Assembly: GCA_963971535.1 (NCBI GenBank)
Contig: OZ020588.1
Location: 125,836,561-125,900,560, forward strand
DNA from: Notolepis coatsorum
Lineage: Eukaryota > Chordata > Actinopteri > Aulopiformes > Paralepididae
Direction: 5' to 3'
DNA: 64,000 bases
The position numbers and the translations under genes were made by a program. A model generated the notes under the pieces. That model did not search any database. It was not told the DNA's origin and worked only from the letters and a program-made list of their open reading frames with translations. Numbering within the stretch: the first letter of the stretch is position 1; each line of letters opens with the position of its first letter. This document shows positions 37,559 to 48,796 of this stretch, in pieces.

Positions 37559-39068
37559 TTACGATCCAACCATGACGACCCCAGCCGACACAGAGAGAGC
37601 TCCTGCAGCTTGCCAGGCCTCTACTACCAGCATGGCCCCAGTCTGCTAGCTTAGCCCCGGCTGCTAGCACAGCCTCTATGTTAATGCAGCCCTTGCAGCT
37701 AGCATAGGCCCTGTAGCTAGCCATGCCCAGGAAGCTAACCCGGTCCCTCTGCTAGCCCCACTTTACGTGTAGCTTCCCCAGCTAGCGCAGCCTCTATGTT
37801 AATGCAGCCCTTGCAGCTAGCATAGGCCCTGTAGCTAGCCGTGCCCAGGCAGCTAGCCCTGCCTCATCGCCTGGTCCGGCTCCCTCGCCTGGCCCGGTCC
37901 AGCTTCTACGCCCAGCCCGGCCTCCACGCCTGGCCCGGCTCGCCGTCGCTCCCTATTCCACGGGGGGATGGCGTTTTCTCCCTCAGACCCCGGCTCGCCA
38001 TCGCTCCCTATTCCACGGGGGGATGGCGTGTTCTCCCTCGGACCCTGGCTCGCCGTCGCTCCCTATTCCACGGGGGGATGGCGTGTTCTCCCTCGGACCC
38101 CGGCTCGCCATCGCTCCCTATTCCACGGGGGGATGGCGTGTTCTCCCTCAGACCCCGGCTCGCCATCGCTCCCTATTCCACGGGGGGATGGCGTGTTCTC
38201 CCTCAGACCCCGGCTCGCCATCGCTCCCTATTCCACGGGGGGATGGCGTGTTCTCCCTCGGACCCTGGCTCGCCGTCGCTCCCTATTCCACGGGGGATGG
38301 AGTGTTCTCCCTCGGACCCCGGCTCGCCATCGCTCTCTATTCCACGGGGGGATGGCGTGTTCTCCCTCGGACCCTGGCTCGCCGTCGCTCCCTATTCCAC
38401 GGGGGGATGGCGTGTTCTCCCTCGGACCCCGGCTCGCCATCGCTCCCTATTCCACGGGGGGATGGCGTGTTCTCCCTCGGACCCTGGCTCGCTGTCGCTC
38501 CCTATTCCACGGGGGGATGGCGTGTTCTCCCTCGGACCCCGGCTCGCCATCGCTCCCTATTCCACGGGGGGATGGCGTGTTCTCCCTCGGACCCCGGCTC
38601 GCCATCGCTCCCTATTCCACGGGGGATGGCGTGTTCTCCCTCGGACCCCGGCTCGCCATCGCTCCCTATTCCACAGGGGGATGGCGTGTTCTCCCTCGGA
38701 CCCCGGCTCGCCATCGCTCCCTATTCCACGGGGGGATGGCGTGTTCTCGCCCCGGTCCCCTGGGACCCCCTGTGTTCTGCGCTGCCCGTCTGCAGCATCC
38801 GTGGAGGAGGAGGATTCCTTTCAGAGCAGCGGAGCCCTACTCGGTGTAGGGACGGAAGGGGATCCCCGTGCCCGGCCTCCGCCGTTGGATTCCAGTCCCC
38901 GTCTCCGGCCTCCCTCGCCGGTCCTCTGTCCCCGTCTCCGGTCCCCCTCTCCGGGCCTCTGTCTTTGTCCCCCTCTCCAGTGCCCCTGATCGCCGGCTTC
39001 CTTCGGTCCCGTCCGGGCGGGCCGGGGCCGAGTGGGTCGCCGGGTGGCTCCCGTGGAGGGGGGGGTAC
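37559..39068 (+). mobile_element. Internal region of second non-autonomous LTR element
   Basis: A short start (MTTPADTERAP at 37573) is followed by stops and 'gctagc'-rich sequence, then a 56-bp minisatellite, then CT-rich repeats (38890-39000). A polypurine tract (39052-39065) lies just before the 3' LTR. No pol genes. Same organisation as the element at 13212-18449, though the repeats differ. Confidence 0.75.
37938..38748. repeat. 56-bp GC-rich minisatellite, about 14 units
   Basis: The unit contains 'ctcgccatcgctccctat' and 'ggcgtgttctccctcgga'. Because 56 is not a multiple of 3 and units lack stops, all three plus-strand frames are open across the array. The long frames here are therefore not evidence of a gene. 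Confidence 0.95.
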
Positions 39069-39858
39069 TGTGAGGTTTTGTCCGCTCCCCACCCACTCAC
39101 TCCGTTCCTTTAAGGTATTTTGTTAATTAATTGCATTCCCCGCCACGCTCCGTTCCTTTAAGGTTTCTGTGAGGATTCTGTGATGATTGGTCCGTGGCCG
39201 AACGCACACTTCTAAGTCAAGTATCAATTTCCATCACGCACCTGATGTGTGTTCTAATCAGCGCCCCAGAGGGCTTTATATACTCTTTTCCCCCTAATAT
39301 CGAGGTTGGATCGTTTTGAATATTCCCTGCATCTGCCTTTCTTTCCCGTCGCTGTCTGTTGCTCCGTGAAGGACTCTCGTGAAGTATCCCTGTTGGAGAA
39401 CCTGATTCCCCGTACGAAGCTACGCCTCGTTTATCTGCCCGCTTTACGCGTTGCGCTCTGGTGAGTTTTTGGAAACAGTTATTTTTGGATCACTCGTTTT
39501 TTGTGTGTTTGTGAAACACCGAAGAGATCCCGTTTTTGTTATACTGTTCTCACCTATTTTTTGTTGTTGGATTTACACCTTGGATTACCGTATTGTTTTT
39601 TCTCTGGACTCTGCTAACTGTGTGTATCACACCGAAGATCAAGTCACTTGGATAATTGTTTGGATCAGTCACCTCTCTTTTTCTGTTGTGCGCTGAGCTA
39701 ACTGGGATTTCTCTCTCCCCCTCCGTTTCCACCTGGAGTGTATGCTGGGGGGATCTGCAGAGCGGCTCAGACGTCACAAGCAAATTCCTCACCATCACCG
39801 TCTGGGAGAATCTGCAGAGCCGCAAACATTCTTCACATGCCAGATTCCCCGTTTGTTT
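39069..39858 (+). repeat. 3' LTR of second LTR element, truncated
   Basis: Matches 36656 onward until 'gattccccgtttgtt' and then stops at the palindrome. The last 110-115 bp, including AATAAA, are missing. Confidence 0.85.
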
Positions 39859-40449
39859 TATAGTTTTGTATGTTGAAATGTATTGTCTATGTTGTTGAAA
39901 AAATTTAAGAAAAAAATTGTAAGTAAAAAAAAAAAAAAAAAGATTAAGGTAACAAAGGGACACGTCATATAATTGAATAGATTTTAATCACATACGTTTG
40001 ATTAAAATGTATTGAATAAGTGAACTCAATTTAAACCAAAAATGTAAGTGCATGTTAATAATAACAGTTCAAATGTGTTGGATTTAGTAATAACATGCCA
40101 AATCATGAGTTAATATAGCCCAAACATTTTAAGTACATTTAAATCAATTTCCCTTGTGAAATTGAGTTGTACTTGCAAAAAGAAATTGGGCTATATTAAC
40201 TCATGATTTGGCATGTTATTACTAAATCCAACACATTTTTACTGTTATTATTAATAACATGCGCTTAAGTTTTTGGTTTAAATTTAGTTCACTTATTCAA
40301 TAAATTTTAATCAAACTTGTGATTAAAATCTATTCAATTATATGACGTGTCCCTTTGTTACCTTTATTATTATTATTTTTTTTACTTACATTTTTTTTCT
40401 TAAATTTTTTCAACAACATAGACAATACATTTCAACATACAAAACTATA
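39859..40449. repeat. Long foldback palindrome, arms about 290 bp
   Basis: The left arm begins tatagttttgtatgttg and the right arm ends caacatacaaaactata; the spacer near 40150 is about 10 bp. Arms contain 'ggtaacaaagggacacgtc' and its complement. The arms are highly similar with few mismatches, so transcripts would form a long hairpin. Confidence 0.9.
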
Positions 40450-40645
40450 AAAACATTACAGTAAATATATTCAATTATATGAAGTTTCCCTTAGTTAACT
40501 TAATAAAAAAAATTAAGTAAACACTACACAGTAGATTTCTGACTCAGTTTGAGGAAAAATGTACTCAGTTTGAGTAAAATGTACTCAGTTTGAGTAAAAT
40601 GTACTCTGCGAAATTTACTGTGTATACACATTATTTACAACACAT
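40450..40645. repeat. Foldback-associated terminal repeats
   Basis: Contains three 'ctcagtttgag' units and ends 'cacattatttaca'. Its reverse complement resembles 13037-13075 ('gtaaataatgtg', 'gtgtttactta'), possibly the other end of the same element. Confidence 0.45.
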
Positions 40646-40970
40646 GGCAATTCTTATTTACCTGTATCTAAATGAATTATACAAATGTAAGTTTTAATTG
40701 GCATTATAGGACTTTACATCTATTCAATAACACTGAATGTCACTGTTCCCATAATTTCTTCATTTCTAATGTACCCAATATCATGTCTTCTTGGTGCTTG
40801 GTTTACTTGAATTGGGTCAACAGATTACCATGCATAAAAATAATACCAGGTAACCATGTATTCATGCAAAATCAAAACATGTTTTTATTGCAAGTTTATT
40901 GCAAGTTTATACATAAAAATTAAGCACAACATATCACCCCCCCCCAGTTGACATTGCCTCGTCCGACATT
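40646..40970. other. Unassigned AT-rich sequence
   Basis: No recognisable feature apart from a C-run near 40937. Confidence 0.2.
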
Positions 40971-41885
40971 GTCACTTTTGGAGACAGCCTTGTACAATTC
41001 AGCTCGAGGAAGAGTTTCTGGAAGACTTTGAATGTGTACCTGAGACCAAAGAGAGGAAGAAAACCAATGTTAGGTGCTTAAAATGAAATGGACAGTTTCA
41101 CAACATTGTAAATGCCCCAACACTTGACCTTGCCTCGCCCCCCCCCCTCCCCCCCCCACTTGACCTTGCCTCTCCCCGCAAGGTAAAGTGTACACAAGGT
41201 GCACATTATAAACAAAATGTTCTGTGCCAATATTCAAAACCATGAAGCCTCTCTGCTAAAATGAGTATGGCTATTTGGACAAATCTGAGATGAAACAACT
41301 ACTTACAGTAACCGGATCACTGTAACTCACATTTAACAAAAACTTGAAGGAAACAATGTTATTTTTGACAGTGACTTTTCCCTTTCACTCTGCAAGGGTC
41401 ACCTTTCTTAAGCCAGTAGCTTATTCTTGAGGTTGGTCACTTTTGGAGACAGCCTTGTACAATTCAGCTCGAGGAAGAGTTTCTGGAAGACTTCAAATGT
41501 GTACCTGAGACCAAAGAGAGGAAGAAAACCAATGTTAGATGCTTAAAATGAAATGGACAACAGTCTCACAACATTTTAAATGCCCCAACACTTGACCTTG
41601 CCTCCTCCGCCCCCCCCCCCCCCCCCCCACTTGAACTTGCCTCACCCCGCAAGGTAAAGTGTACACAAGGTGCACATGATAAACAAGCTGTTCTGTGCCA
41701 ATATTCAAAACCATGAAGCCTCTCCTCTCAAATGAGTATGGCTATTTGGACAAATCTGAGATGAAACAACTACTTACAGTAACCGGATCACTGAAACTCA
41801 CATTTAACCAAAACTTGAAGGAAACAATGTTATTTTTGACAGTGACTTTTCCCTTTCACTCTGCAAGGGTCGCCTTTCTTAAGCC
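40971..41885. repeat. Tandem duplication, period 465 bp
   Basis: 40971-41414 and 41436-41885 are highly similar, starting 'gtcacttttggagacagcc' and ending 'ttcttaagcc'. Both contain C-rich runs (41140-41158, 41609-41628). On the minus strand both hold a splice-acceptor-like pyrimidine tract followed by an open exon-like segment. Confidence 0.9.
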
Positions 41886-42039
41886 CCCCCCCTAGTGACA
41901 GAGATACCCCCAATGGAGATTCTCCAAGCCTCTCTTCATGTCCAACATTTTTTTATTCTTGTCCTTCACATATGTCCATGTGCACATTTAAAGCAACTGC
42001 TAATCTAAGATAACTCAGATTCTAACATAACACAAAGAA

Positions 42040-44066
42040 AAAAGACAACATTTGGTGCTCCCATGGTGTTAGAGGATCTTATTCATATCCCTCTGTTCAC
42101 CGTTGGAAGGGTGGGGAGTAATGGCTCTCCTAGTGAGAGGGCTCTCCCTAGTGGCGAAGTGCGCACTATATAAGTCCAACATTCGTTCTGTGGACGGCCT
42201 CAGAGCTCCCAGTCAATGTTCTGAATCCGTCTTTCTTATGCTCATGGTCATTTGTATTGGGTGTCGCGTGTAATCCTGTAGTTCCTTCATACCAGTCCAT
42301 CATGTATTATTCCCCAATATTTTTCCTAATCAGCGTGTCCCTTTTTAAAATAAATTTCAAATCGTTTGTCTATAACGTGTGTATTGTAAATCATAGTGTT
42401 AATTATTCCAAATGCTGGTGTTATAGTTTTATACTTCTTGGGGTAACTGTTCAATTATCTTTCCTCTGTTGCATCTATTCTCATCCCCAGGTCACCTGTG
42501 TGTATGCTTGTATTGGGTACTTTTCCACGTTGATTTTGTCTTGTATCTTTATTTGGATCACCGTGGCCCTTCATGCCCCTTTCTCGTGTCCCTTTGTCAT
42601 TCTTCATAGTTGATCTGCTTTGAATCGGTTCAGGTCCCCTCCTTTCCTCCTCCCATCCTCATAGGCGGAGTTTGAACATGACGCCAGGGGGTGCGACTGC
42701 TTGGCGAACTATACCTGCGCGCATTTTTTTGACCTTTATTTTATTATTTTAGCGTTTTTACAATGCCCTAACCCCTAATTTTTTATTTTATTTAGGTAGT
42801 ACAGCAGCACACACACACACTCACACACACAGCACTACGGGGGATCATTTTTAACTGACTTACTCTTAATCATTGACAAAGTGACAAAGATAAAGAAGGA
42901 AATACTAAAATAAAAAGACCACAACAAGTATATTGCTGCTCCACTAGACCACTTTACTGTACCAAACATGACATACAAAAATAACAAAATACTGTGCAAC
43001 ACTCTGCCAAGCGCACAGCCGTGCACACGTATGCATACAGTAGGTTGTCAAAGGCTGTACAAACAAAAGTTCACATTTTCTAATAACAGCATTATTAGAC
43101 ATGCCAATCCAACAAAAGATGTGCTGGTCGCGCTGGAGAAAAGAAAAGAAAAAGATGTTGCGTTTGTCTTTTAGTGTTATTTGTTATTCTAAGATGCTAA
43201 TTAATCTGTATCTGGATAACCAATGAACGGATTCTGTCGGGGCAGGTAGCGTTATTTCGGGGAAATTGATATCTATAGTCTGGTATATTTTTCATCCATG
43301 AAAAATGGAGGCTCTAATTATTATTATTCATAGAGACTCTCGAGCAATAATAATTATTACAGCCTCCATTTTTCGTGGACGAAAAATATACCAGACTATA
43401 GATATCAATTTTCCCGAAATAACGCTACCTGCCTCGACAAAATCCGTGCATTGGTTATCCAGATACATTAATTATCATCTCAGAATAAGTGGCTTTGTAC
43501 AAGCGTTACAATGTACTATCGCGCGGGGCATTCTGCTGCTGCTGCTGCGAATGGTGGTGCTTGGCCGCGCGTTAACCCTTTCACTGCCACACTACAGAAG
43601 GTTCGCCTTATAATGTGACATGATTACTACTATAAAATGAATGTATTGTAAAACAAAACATAATAGAATTCAGATTTGTTTCTCACAATTATTATAATTT
43701 TATTAAAATAAAAATAATCTTGATTCTTTTTTTTTTACTTTTTTTTTTAAAGCAATTTCACCCCCGGCCATCCTCCTCTCCTCGTCCTCGTCTCTCGGTT
43801 CTGGTCCACGTGCGCGCCCTCTCCATCCTCTGCGTCAGCGTAGGCCTCTCTCCTTCCCCTCTCGGCACCTTACTTCATCTGGGGTTGCTTTTCTTTCATT
43901 TGTCCTCGTGTTCATTCTTCCTTCTTTCTTTTGTCCTCGAATCCTCACTTTTTATTTAGTTTTGAATTGTTTTACTTCCTTTTTTTTTTATATGCATTGA
44001 CCGGGAGCTCTTTCATGTGGCTGCTCACCAGAAGGTCGCAAACCGGAAGTCCACCTGCTGTCTTTT
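42040..44066 (-). mobile_element. L1 (copy E) fragment, minus strand, internally deleted
   Basis: 44066-43985 matches the L1 copy B 5' UTR and the ORF1 start (ATG then NTRTNERKATPDEV). 43900-43770 matches the ORF1 C-terminal coding end, with the ORF1 middle deleted. 42660-42040 matches the inter-ORF region. 42665-43755 is an insertion containing a palindrome. Confidence 0.65.
43187..43487. repeat. Foldback palindrome, arms about 140 bp
   Basis: 'gatatctatagtctggtat' (left arm) and 'ataccagactatagatatc' (right arm), with 'taacgctacctgcc' and 'tggttatccagata' also mirrored. The spacer of about 20 bp is near 43330. Probably the core of a palindromic MITE. Confidence 0.85.
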
Positions 44067-44239
44067 CAGGTGAGGCGGCCGCGCGCAATTATCCTGAGTA
44101 TCAAGTCTGGTTCGAATTAACGAGACTGAATCAGCGTTCGAGGAACAGGGAAATCCTGGATTCAAACATCGGGTTAATTGAATCTGGATAATGGGACTTT
44201 TGATCGACTTAGTTGAACCAGGTACGGGGAATAGGGCCC
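44067..44239. mobile_element. PIF/Harbinger-like terminus (right)
   Basis: Ends AGGTACGGGGAATAGGGCCC, the imperfect inverse of the start at 5727. Sequence inward ('gaattaacgagactgaatc') is also loosely similar to the left subterminal part. Confidence 0.4.
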
Positions 44240-44435
44240 AGCTCTGCTGTGGTTTTTAGTTCATCCTTTTATGTTTTGCCCTTTGCCAGCCATTGCTGTG
44301 CTCCCTTTTTTTGTTACTGAAAGTAAAGCTCTATTTTTGAATACTTCACCCCTGGCTCCACACCTCATTGTGCCTATTGCTTTTCTCCTCGTCCTGTTCT
44401 GCATTTGAGTCCTCTGCCAACACTAATCCCTAACA
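44240..44435 (+). repeat. LTR, right half (outermost split LTR)
   Basis: Contains 'gaaagtaaagctctattt' and 'gaatacttcacccctggc', typical of the R/U5 part of fish Gypsy LTRs. It ends AATCCCTAACA followed by AAAAC, the same pentamer that precedes 5412. Confidence 0.55.
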
Positions 44436-44445
44436 AAAACCCTGG

Positions 44446-44544
44446 TAAAGAATACTGTAGAGCATCCCTGCATGGCCCTGAGAGCCTAAAGAATACTGTA
44501 GAGCATCCCTGCATGGCCCTACGAGAGCCTAAAGAATACTGTAG
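44446..44544. repeat. 41-bp minisatellite, block 1
   Basis: Units contain 'ctgtagagcatccctgcatg' and 'gagagcctaaagaata'. Continues at 46618-46666 and 48006-48222. Confidence 0.9.
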
Positions 44545-44854
44545 TGATTCCCAACCTGGGGTCCAGGGGGCGCAGGGGGTCCGCCAGACCACAGATGATT
44601 TGAGGTCCTTTTTTTTTTTTTTTTTTTTTTTAAGAGAAATATTTAATTAGCATATTTGTATCATCTATAGCATGAATAGTCTCTCCACTACAATAAAAAA
44701 TAAAGATAAATAAATAAACATCTAGACATGATTGTGACAAACGAAAATGAGATGACGGCAGCTCATCTGCAAAAAAAGTTAGGACCTACAGCAATCGCGA
44801 AAATGACATCACCATGGGCTTCACTGAGGGACCAGACAAACGACAAACGAGTGT

Positions 44855-45490
44855 GTGATTTGTGGAGAAAAGTTGGCAAACTCGAGCCTGAAGCCCAGCA
44901 AGCTGAAGAGACATCAGGCGTCTAAGCACCCAGAAACCGTTGGGAAGGATCCGGACTTTTTTCGGAGGAAAGAACAGTCTCTCAAGGCGAACAAGCCCGT
45001 TGATGTTAGAGTAGCGTGGAGCAGGGGTGGCAGTGATTTACAGAAGGCTACCGAAGCCTCCTTTGAGTGTTCGCTTTTAATTGCAAAAGCAAAGAAACCG
45101 CTCAATATTGGCGAGCAGCTCATCAAACCAGCCTGCATCAAAATGGTTTAGAAACTGTGCGGCCCACAGGTGGCGGATAAACTAAAATCAGTACCACTCT
45201 CGAACAATGTAGTGAAAGACCGAATTGATAAGATGTCAAGTGATTGCGAGCAGCAGCTGTCAGAAAAGCTTAGAAAGGGTCCATTTGCCATACAACTTGA
45301 TGAAACTACAACTGTCGCAGACGAGGCTGTGCTCATCGTTTATGTGCAGTATATCGAAAATGAGGATCTGAAGCAGGACATTCTCATGTCAGTCAACCTT
45401 ACTACCACCACTCGAGGTGAGGATATTTTTACTGCAGTGGATTCTTACTTCATTCAACATAAATGCAAACCGTTCACCATTAGGGCCTGA
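44855..45490 (+). pseudogene. hAT transposase fragment (ZBED/Charlie type)
   Basis: Starts in a BED-finger-like region (ICGEKLANSSLKPSKLKRHQASKHPE, with Cys and His-x-His spacing) and continues with SFECSLLIAKAKKPLNIGEQLIKPA. A TAG stop at 45149-45151 follows. The same frame goes on with VPLSNNVVKDRIDKMS, FAIQLDETTTVADEAVLIVYV (catalytic-domain start, LDETT Asp) and TTRGEDIFTAVDSYF. It ends at 45490. The remainder of the RNase H-fold and the C-terminal dimerisation domain are absent, so the enzyme is dead. Family resemblance is to domesticated ZBED/SCAND3-like proteins. Confidence 0.75.
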
Positions 45491-45685
45491 TTTGAGAGGA
45501 TGAATACAGGATTTGAATATTGGCCAACATTTTGAAATACATATGGTGCAAGATGAGATTTGTTGATTGAAGGCACAAGTCAAAGAAGCATAGTGGGTCT
45601 AATTATGATGCATATGCCTGTGTATAAGCAGTTTGTTATTAAAATGACAAAAAAAAGTATTTTATGGTATTTTATTAGGAGGGGG

Positions 45686-45759
45686 CAGGCCCGGACTGGC
45701 CATCGGGAGCACCGGGAGTTTTCCCGGTGGCCTGGCCTGCTGCACAGATTTAAAAAAAA

Positions 45760-45790
<31 letters not shown>

Positions 45791-46547
45791 TATTATTATT
45801 ATTATTAATTTTTTTACTAGGCCATTGTTTCTAGTTGTTGCGGCGGCGCGGCGCGATAGTTAGATAACCTAGGTGGGTGGGGAACAACCAGAATTTCACT
45901 GTCTGCGACAGACTTGGAGAACTATCTGACTCTCTCTCTCCCTCACGCGGATCACACACACACAATGGAGCCGTGCTGCCGCTTGTGATTGGTGGAGGCG
46001 GGACCAGGCGATACAACTGATTGACAGCGGAGGCGGCGAATGGAATGGCAGATGGCACTCAGATGCAGAATTACAGCCAGGCAATGAACCAGGTAGTGAG
46101 GCAGGGAGAGATACAGTAGAGCGAAAGTCAATTAACATTGATGTCAAGATGGACAGTGGAAGAAAGAGAAAGGGTGGAGGAGAGAGGGATAAAACAAAGA
46201 AAAAGAAAGGCCCTTACAGGAGAGAGTGGTTAACTGTATTATAATAGTAAATAGAAAAATATGTTGTGCTCTTGCTTTTTTCTTTTTGAAGGTGGAGAGA
46301 GTAGCATTGCTAGTGCCACAACAGTTTTATTTGAGGTCCATAACAGTACATTGTACTAAGCAATTGTTGGCTCATTAGTTTGTGATTCACATGCACTAAA
46401 ATTCACCAGAATGCAGGAAATTAAGTCTTTGTAACAAAAAAATTCCTGGTGGGGGACCCCCTGACCCCCCGCTTAAAAAGTGGCCTGATTGGGGCTATAT
46501 TTCGCGCTCTATCTCCCGGTATGAATTATTTCCCCAGTCCGGCCCTG
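45686..46547. mobile_element. hAT MITE-like element, 862 bp, exact TSD
   Basis: Ends CAGGCCCGGACTGGCC and AGTCCGGCCCTG (inverted, one mismatch). GGAGGGGG lies on both sides (45678-45685 and 46548-46555). Nested in the Charlie-type hAT. Confidence 0.85.
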
Positions 46548-46617
46548 GGAGGGGGGTCCAGGAATTTCATCAGAGATGTTTGGGGGTCCCTGGGGGAAAA
46601 AAGGTTGGGAACCCCTG

Positions 46618-46666
46618 CTGTAGAGCATCCCTGCATGGCCCCAAGAGCCTAAATAATACTGTAGAG
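46618..46666. repeat. 41-bp minisatellite, block 2
   Basis: One unit plus a partial one between two hAT insertions, ending CTGTAGAG. Confidence 0.9.
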
Positions 46667-48005
46667 CAGGGGTGGCCAACTCGCGGCTCGCGAGCCACAT
46701 GCAGCTCTTTGCCAACCAATGTGTGGCTCATCCCTCCATTTAAAAAAAAATATATATATTTTTTTTGTGTCATTCATTCCATAAGACGTAGAATACACAT
46801 TTACAGATTTTATTTTTTTAATTGTTCATTTGCATGTTCTTGGTATCTGATTCTAGGGACATCTATGGATCTCAGGGAATTTATTCCCAGTGTCAGAAAT
46901 ATTGTGTATGTTACTAGGCTTGAGTAAATTGTAATGAACCAAAGGAGAATATCAATTCAATTATATATTATTTTTTTTTATCTTTGACTGTGAATAACAC
47001 CAGGCTAAAATTTACCAGACCTGAAAAATCTAAGCAAATTAATAAATGGAAGATAATTAAACAGAAGATTTTGTAGATACAGTACTGAATTCTGCCATCC
47101 GGACACATGCTATTTGAAATATGATTATAGAATATCAGGCCTATAAATTACCTTATTATGGCCAAGTCGCAAATATAAGGATCAGGCCAAATCTCCCCTT
47201 TCAAATGGCAGAATGCAATATGGATTTAGTATCACCAGGCGTGATTCACAAGTACAGTTACTTTTTTATAATGTCAATTTCTCCAAACATTTTCATCAGA
47301 TTGCAACGCCGTTTTTTGCTATCGTTCACAGAAAGGTAGAGAAACAAACTGTGTTCTGTATTATGGCAATAACGTTCAGGTTTGCGGGAGATAATCCCGA
47401 AAAATAAGAGAAATAAAAAAGTGAATCCATAAATCAGATGATTGACAGGGGCTGGCGTGAGCTGGGTAGGGTAGTTTTTCTAAATTCGAAAGTCCATCAA
47501 AAGCCCTGGGTCTCTTCCTTCAAAAGACTACACTCACTTTTGGCTGTGCCACTGGCTCCCGTCAATATGCGCCAGATTCCAACTCAATGCCCTGAGATTT
47601 CTATAATCATATATTTCACTAATAACAGTTACAATCATTGGTAAACAAACGTAATGCTGAAAATATACACTTTGACTGCTGTTTTGACAGGGTTAGGGTC
47701 TTTACTCTTGGCTACATCTGAAAAGAAAACGCAACATTAATTCATACATTCTGTAGAGATGGATTTATGGCCTGATGTCATTTGCGGTCCAGTACTGGAC
47801 CACTCGGGCTTAAGAGGTTAACCCTGTGAGGCCCAAATAAAAAAGACATTAGCAACATCAGAGGCCAGAGGGTGGGACCTATAAACACATGAAGGGTGCC
47901 GTGACTGAAAAAAAGGTTGAGAAACGCTGGTATATATGGTGTGGCTCTTTGTGGTACCACAGTCATTTTTGTGGCTCTTTGTCTCTGACTGGTTGGCCAC
48001 CCCTG
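46667..48005. mobile_element. hAT element, 1339 bp, exact TSD CTGTAGAG
   Basis: Ends CAGGGGTGGCCAACTCGCGG and (inverted) CAGGGGTGGCCAACCAGTC. TSD at 46659-46666 and 48006-48013. No transposase frame. Confidence 0.9.
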
Positions 48006-48222
48006 CTGTAGAGCATCCCTCCATGGCCCTGAGAGCCTAAATGATAATGTAGAGCATCCCTGTATGGCCCTGAGAGCCTAAATCATACTGTAGAGAGCAT
48101 CCCTGCATGGCCTCAAGAGCCTAAAGAATACTGTAGAGCATCCCTGCATGGCCCTGAGAGCCTAAATAATACCGTAGAGAGCATGCCTGCATGGCCCCAA
48201 GAGCCTAAAGAATACTGTAGAG
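48006..48222. repeat. 41-bp minisatellite, block 3
   Basis: About five units with small indels ('gtagagagcat' variants). Ends CTGTAGAG at 48215-48222, directly before a third hAT end. Confidence 0.9.
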
Positions 48223-48428
48223 CAGTGGTTCTCAACTGGTCTAGCCTCGGGACCCACATTTTTCCTTAGGCATTAAGTCGCGACCCACATTTGTTAACCA
48301 CTTTGATAAAAAATAAATAAATAAAAAAAGTGCAGTAATACACAATCATGTATGCATTGTTAAAAACATGAAATAAACAAAAAAAGTGCAACAAAAGTGC
48401 AACTAGGGCTAAAAACCCAATGAAAAAA
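48223..48428. mobile_element. Third hAT-like end
   Basis: Starts CAGTGGTTCTCAACTGG immediately after CTGTAGAG and continues 'gggacccacatttttcc', a familiar fish hAT terminus. The opposite end is not found, so it is truncated or disrupted by the L1 downstream. Confidence 0.6.
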
Positions 48429-48555
48429 AATATATGCTTCTTAGCAGACGCTTTTATAGCAACGTATAGTACATGAGTGCATAGATTTTTAGTATATGTA
48501 GTCCCATGTGATCGAACCCACAACCTCAGCATTGTTACCAAGTGAGCTACAGAGA
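48429..48555 (-). repeat. tRNA-derived SINE (V-SINE/HpaI-like)
   Basis: On the minus strand there is an A box (tagctcacttgg), a B box (ggttcgatcac) and a tail with 'aaagcgtctgctaag', the LINE-shared 3' motif seen in many teleost SINEs. A short copy without visible TSD. Confidence 0.7.
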
Positions 48556-48796
48556 AATACAGAAGGCAGATTTATCTTGAATTACAGACATATATGCTTT
48601 TTAAACAAGTTTAAACTGGTGATGCCCATCATGATTCAAGAATCTAAATTGAACTGTATGAAATATGAAATTAAAAGGCAGACTTTTATTGTATTAAAGG
48701 CCAACTTGCAGGTTAAACCTTACTTTTCTATTATCCAGAATATTATCCAGAATAGATTATGTCTTTGCATCCCCGAGACTATTTGATAACTATGAG

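Larger units (their letters stand above)
44545..46617 (+). mobile_element. hAT (Charlie/ZBED-type) element with decayed transposase
   Basis: The left end (TGATTCCCAACCTGGGGTCC) and the inverted right end (CAGGGGTTCCCAACC) share TTCCCAACC. CTGTAG(AG) of the 41-bp repeat lies on both sides; the left border lost about five bases. It contains a transposase remnant and a nested hAT (45686-46547). Confidence 0.75.

Noticed and set aside
37841-39126. Three overlapping 290-380 codon ORFs
   Set aside because: A frame-cycling 56-bp minisatellite explains all three.
42257-42613. 118-codon hydrophobic ORF
   Set aside because: It lies antisense within the L1 copy E inter-ORF region; T-rich sequence gives hydrophobic residues by chance.
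44446-48222. CRISPR-like regular repeats
   Set aside because: Units abut without spacers and the genome is eukaryotic; the gaps are hAT insertions.
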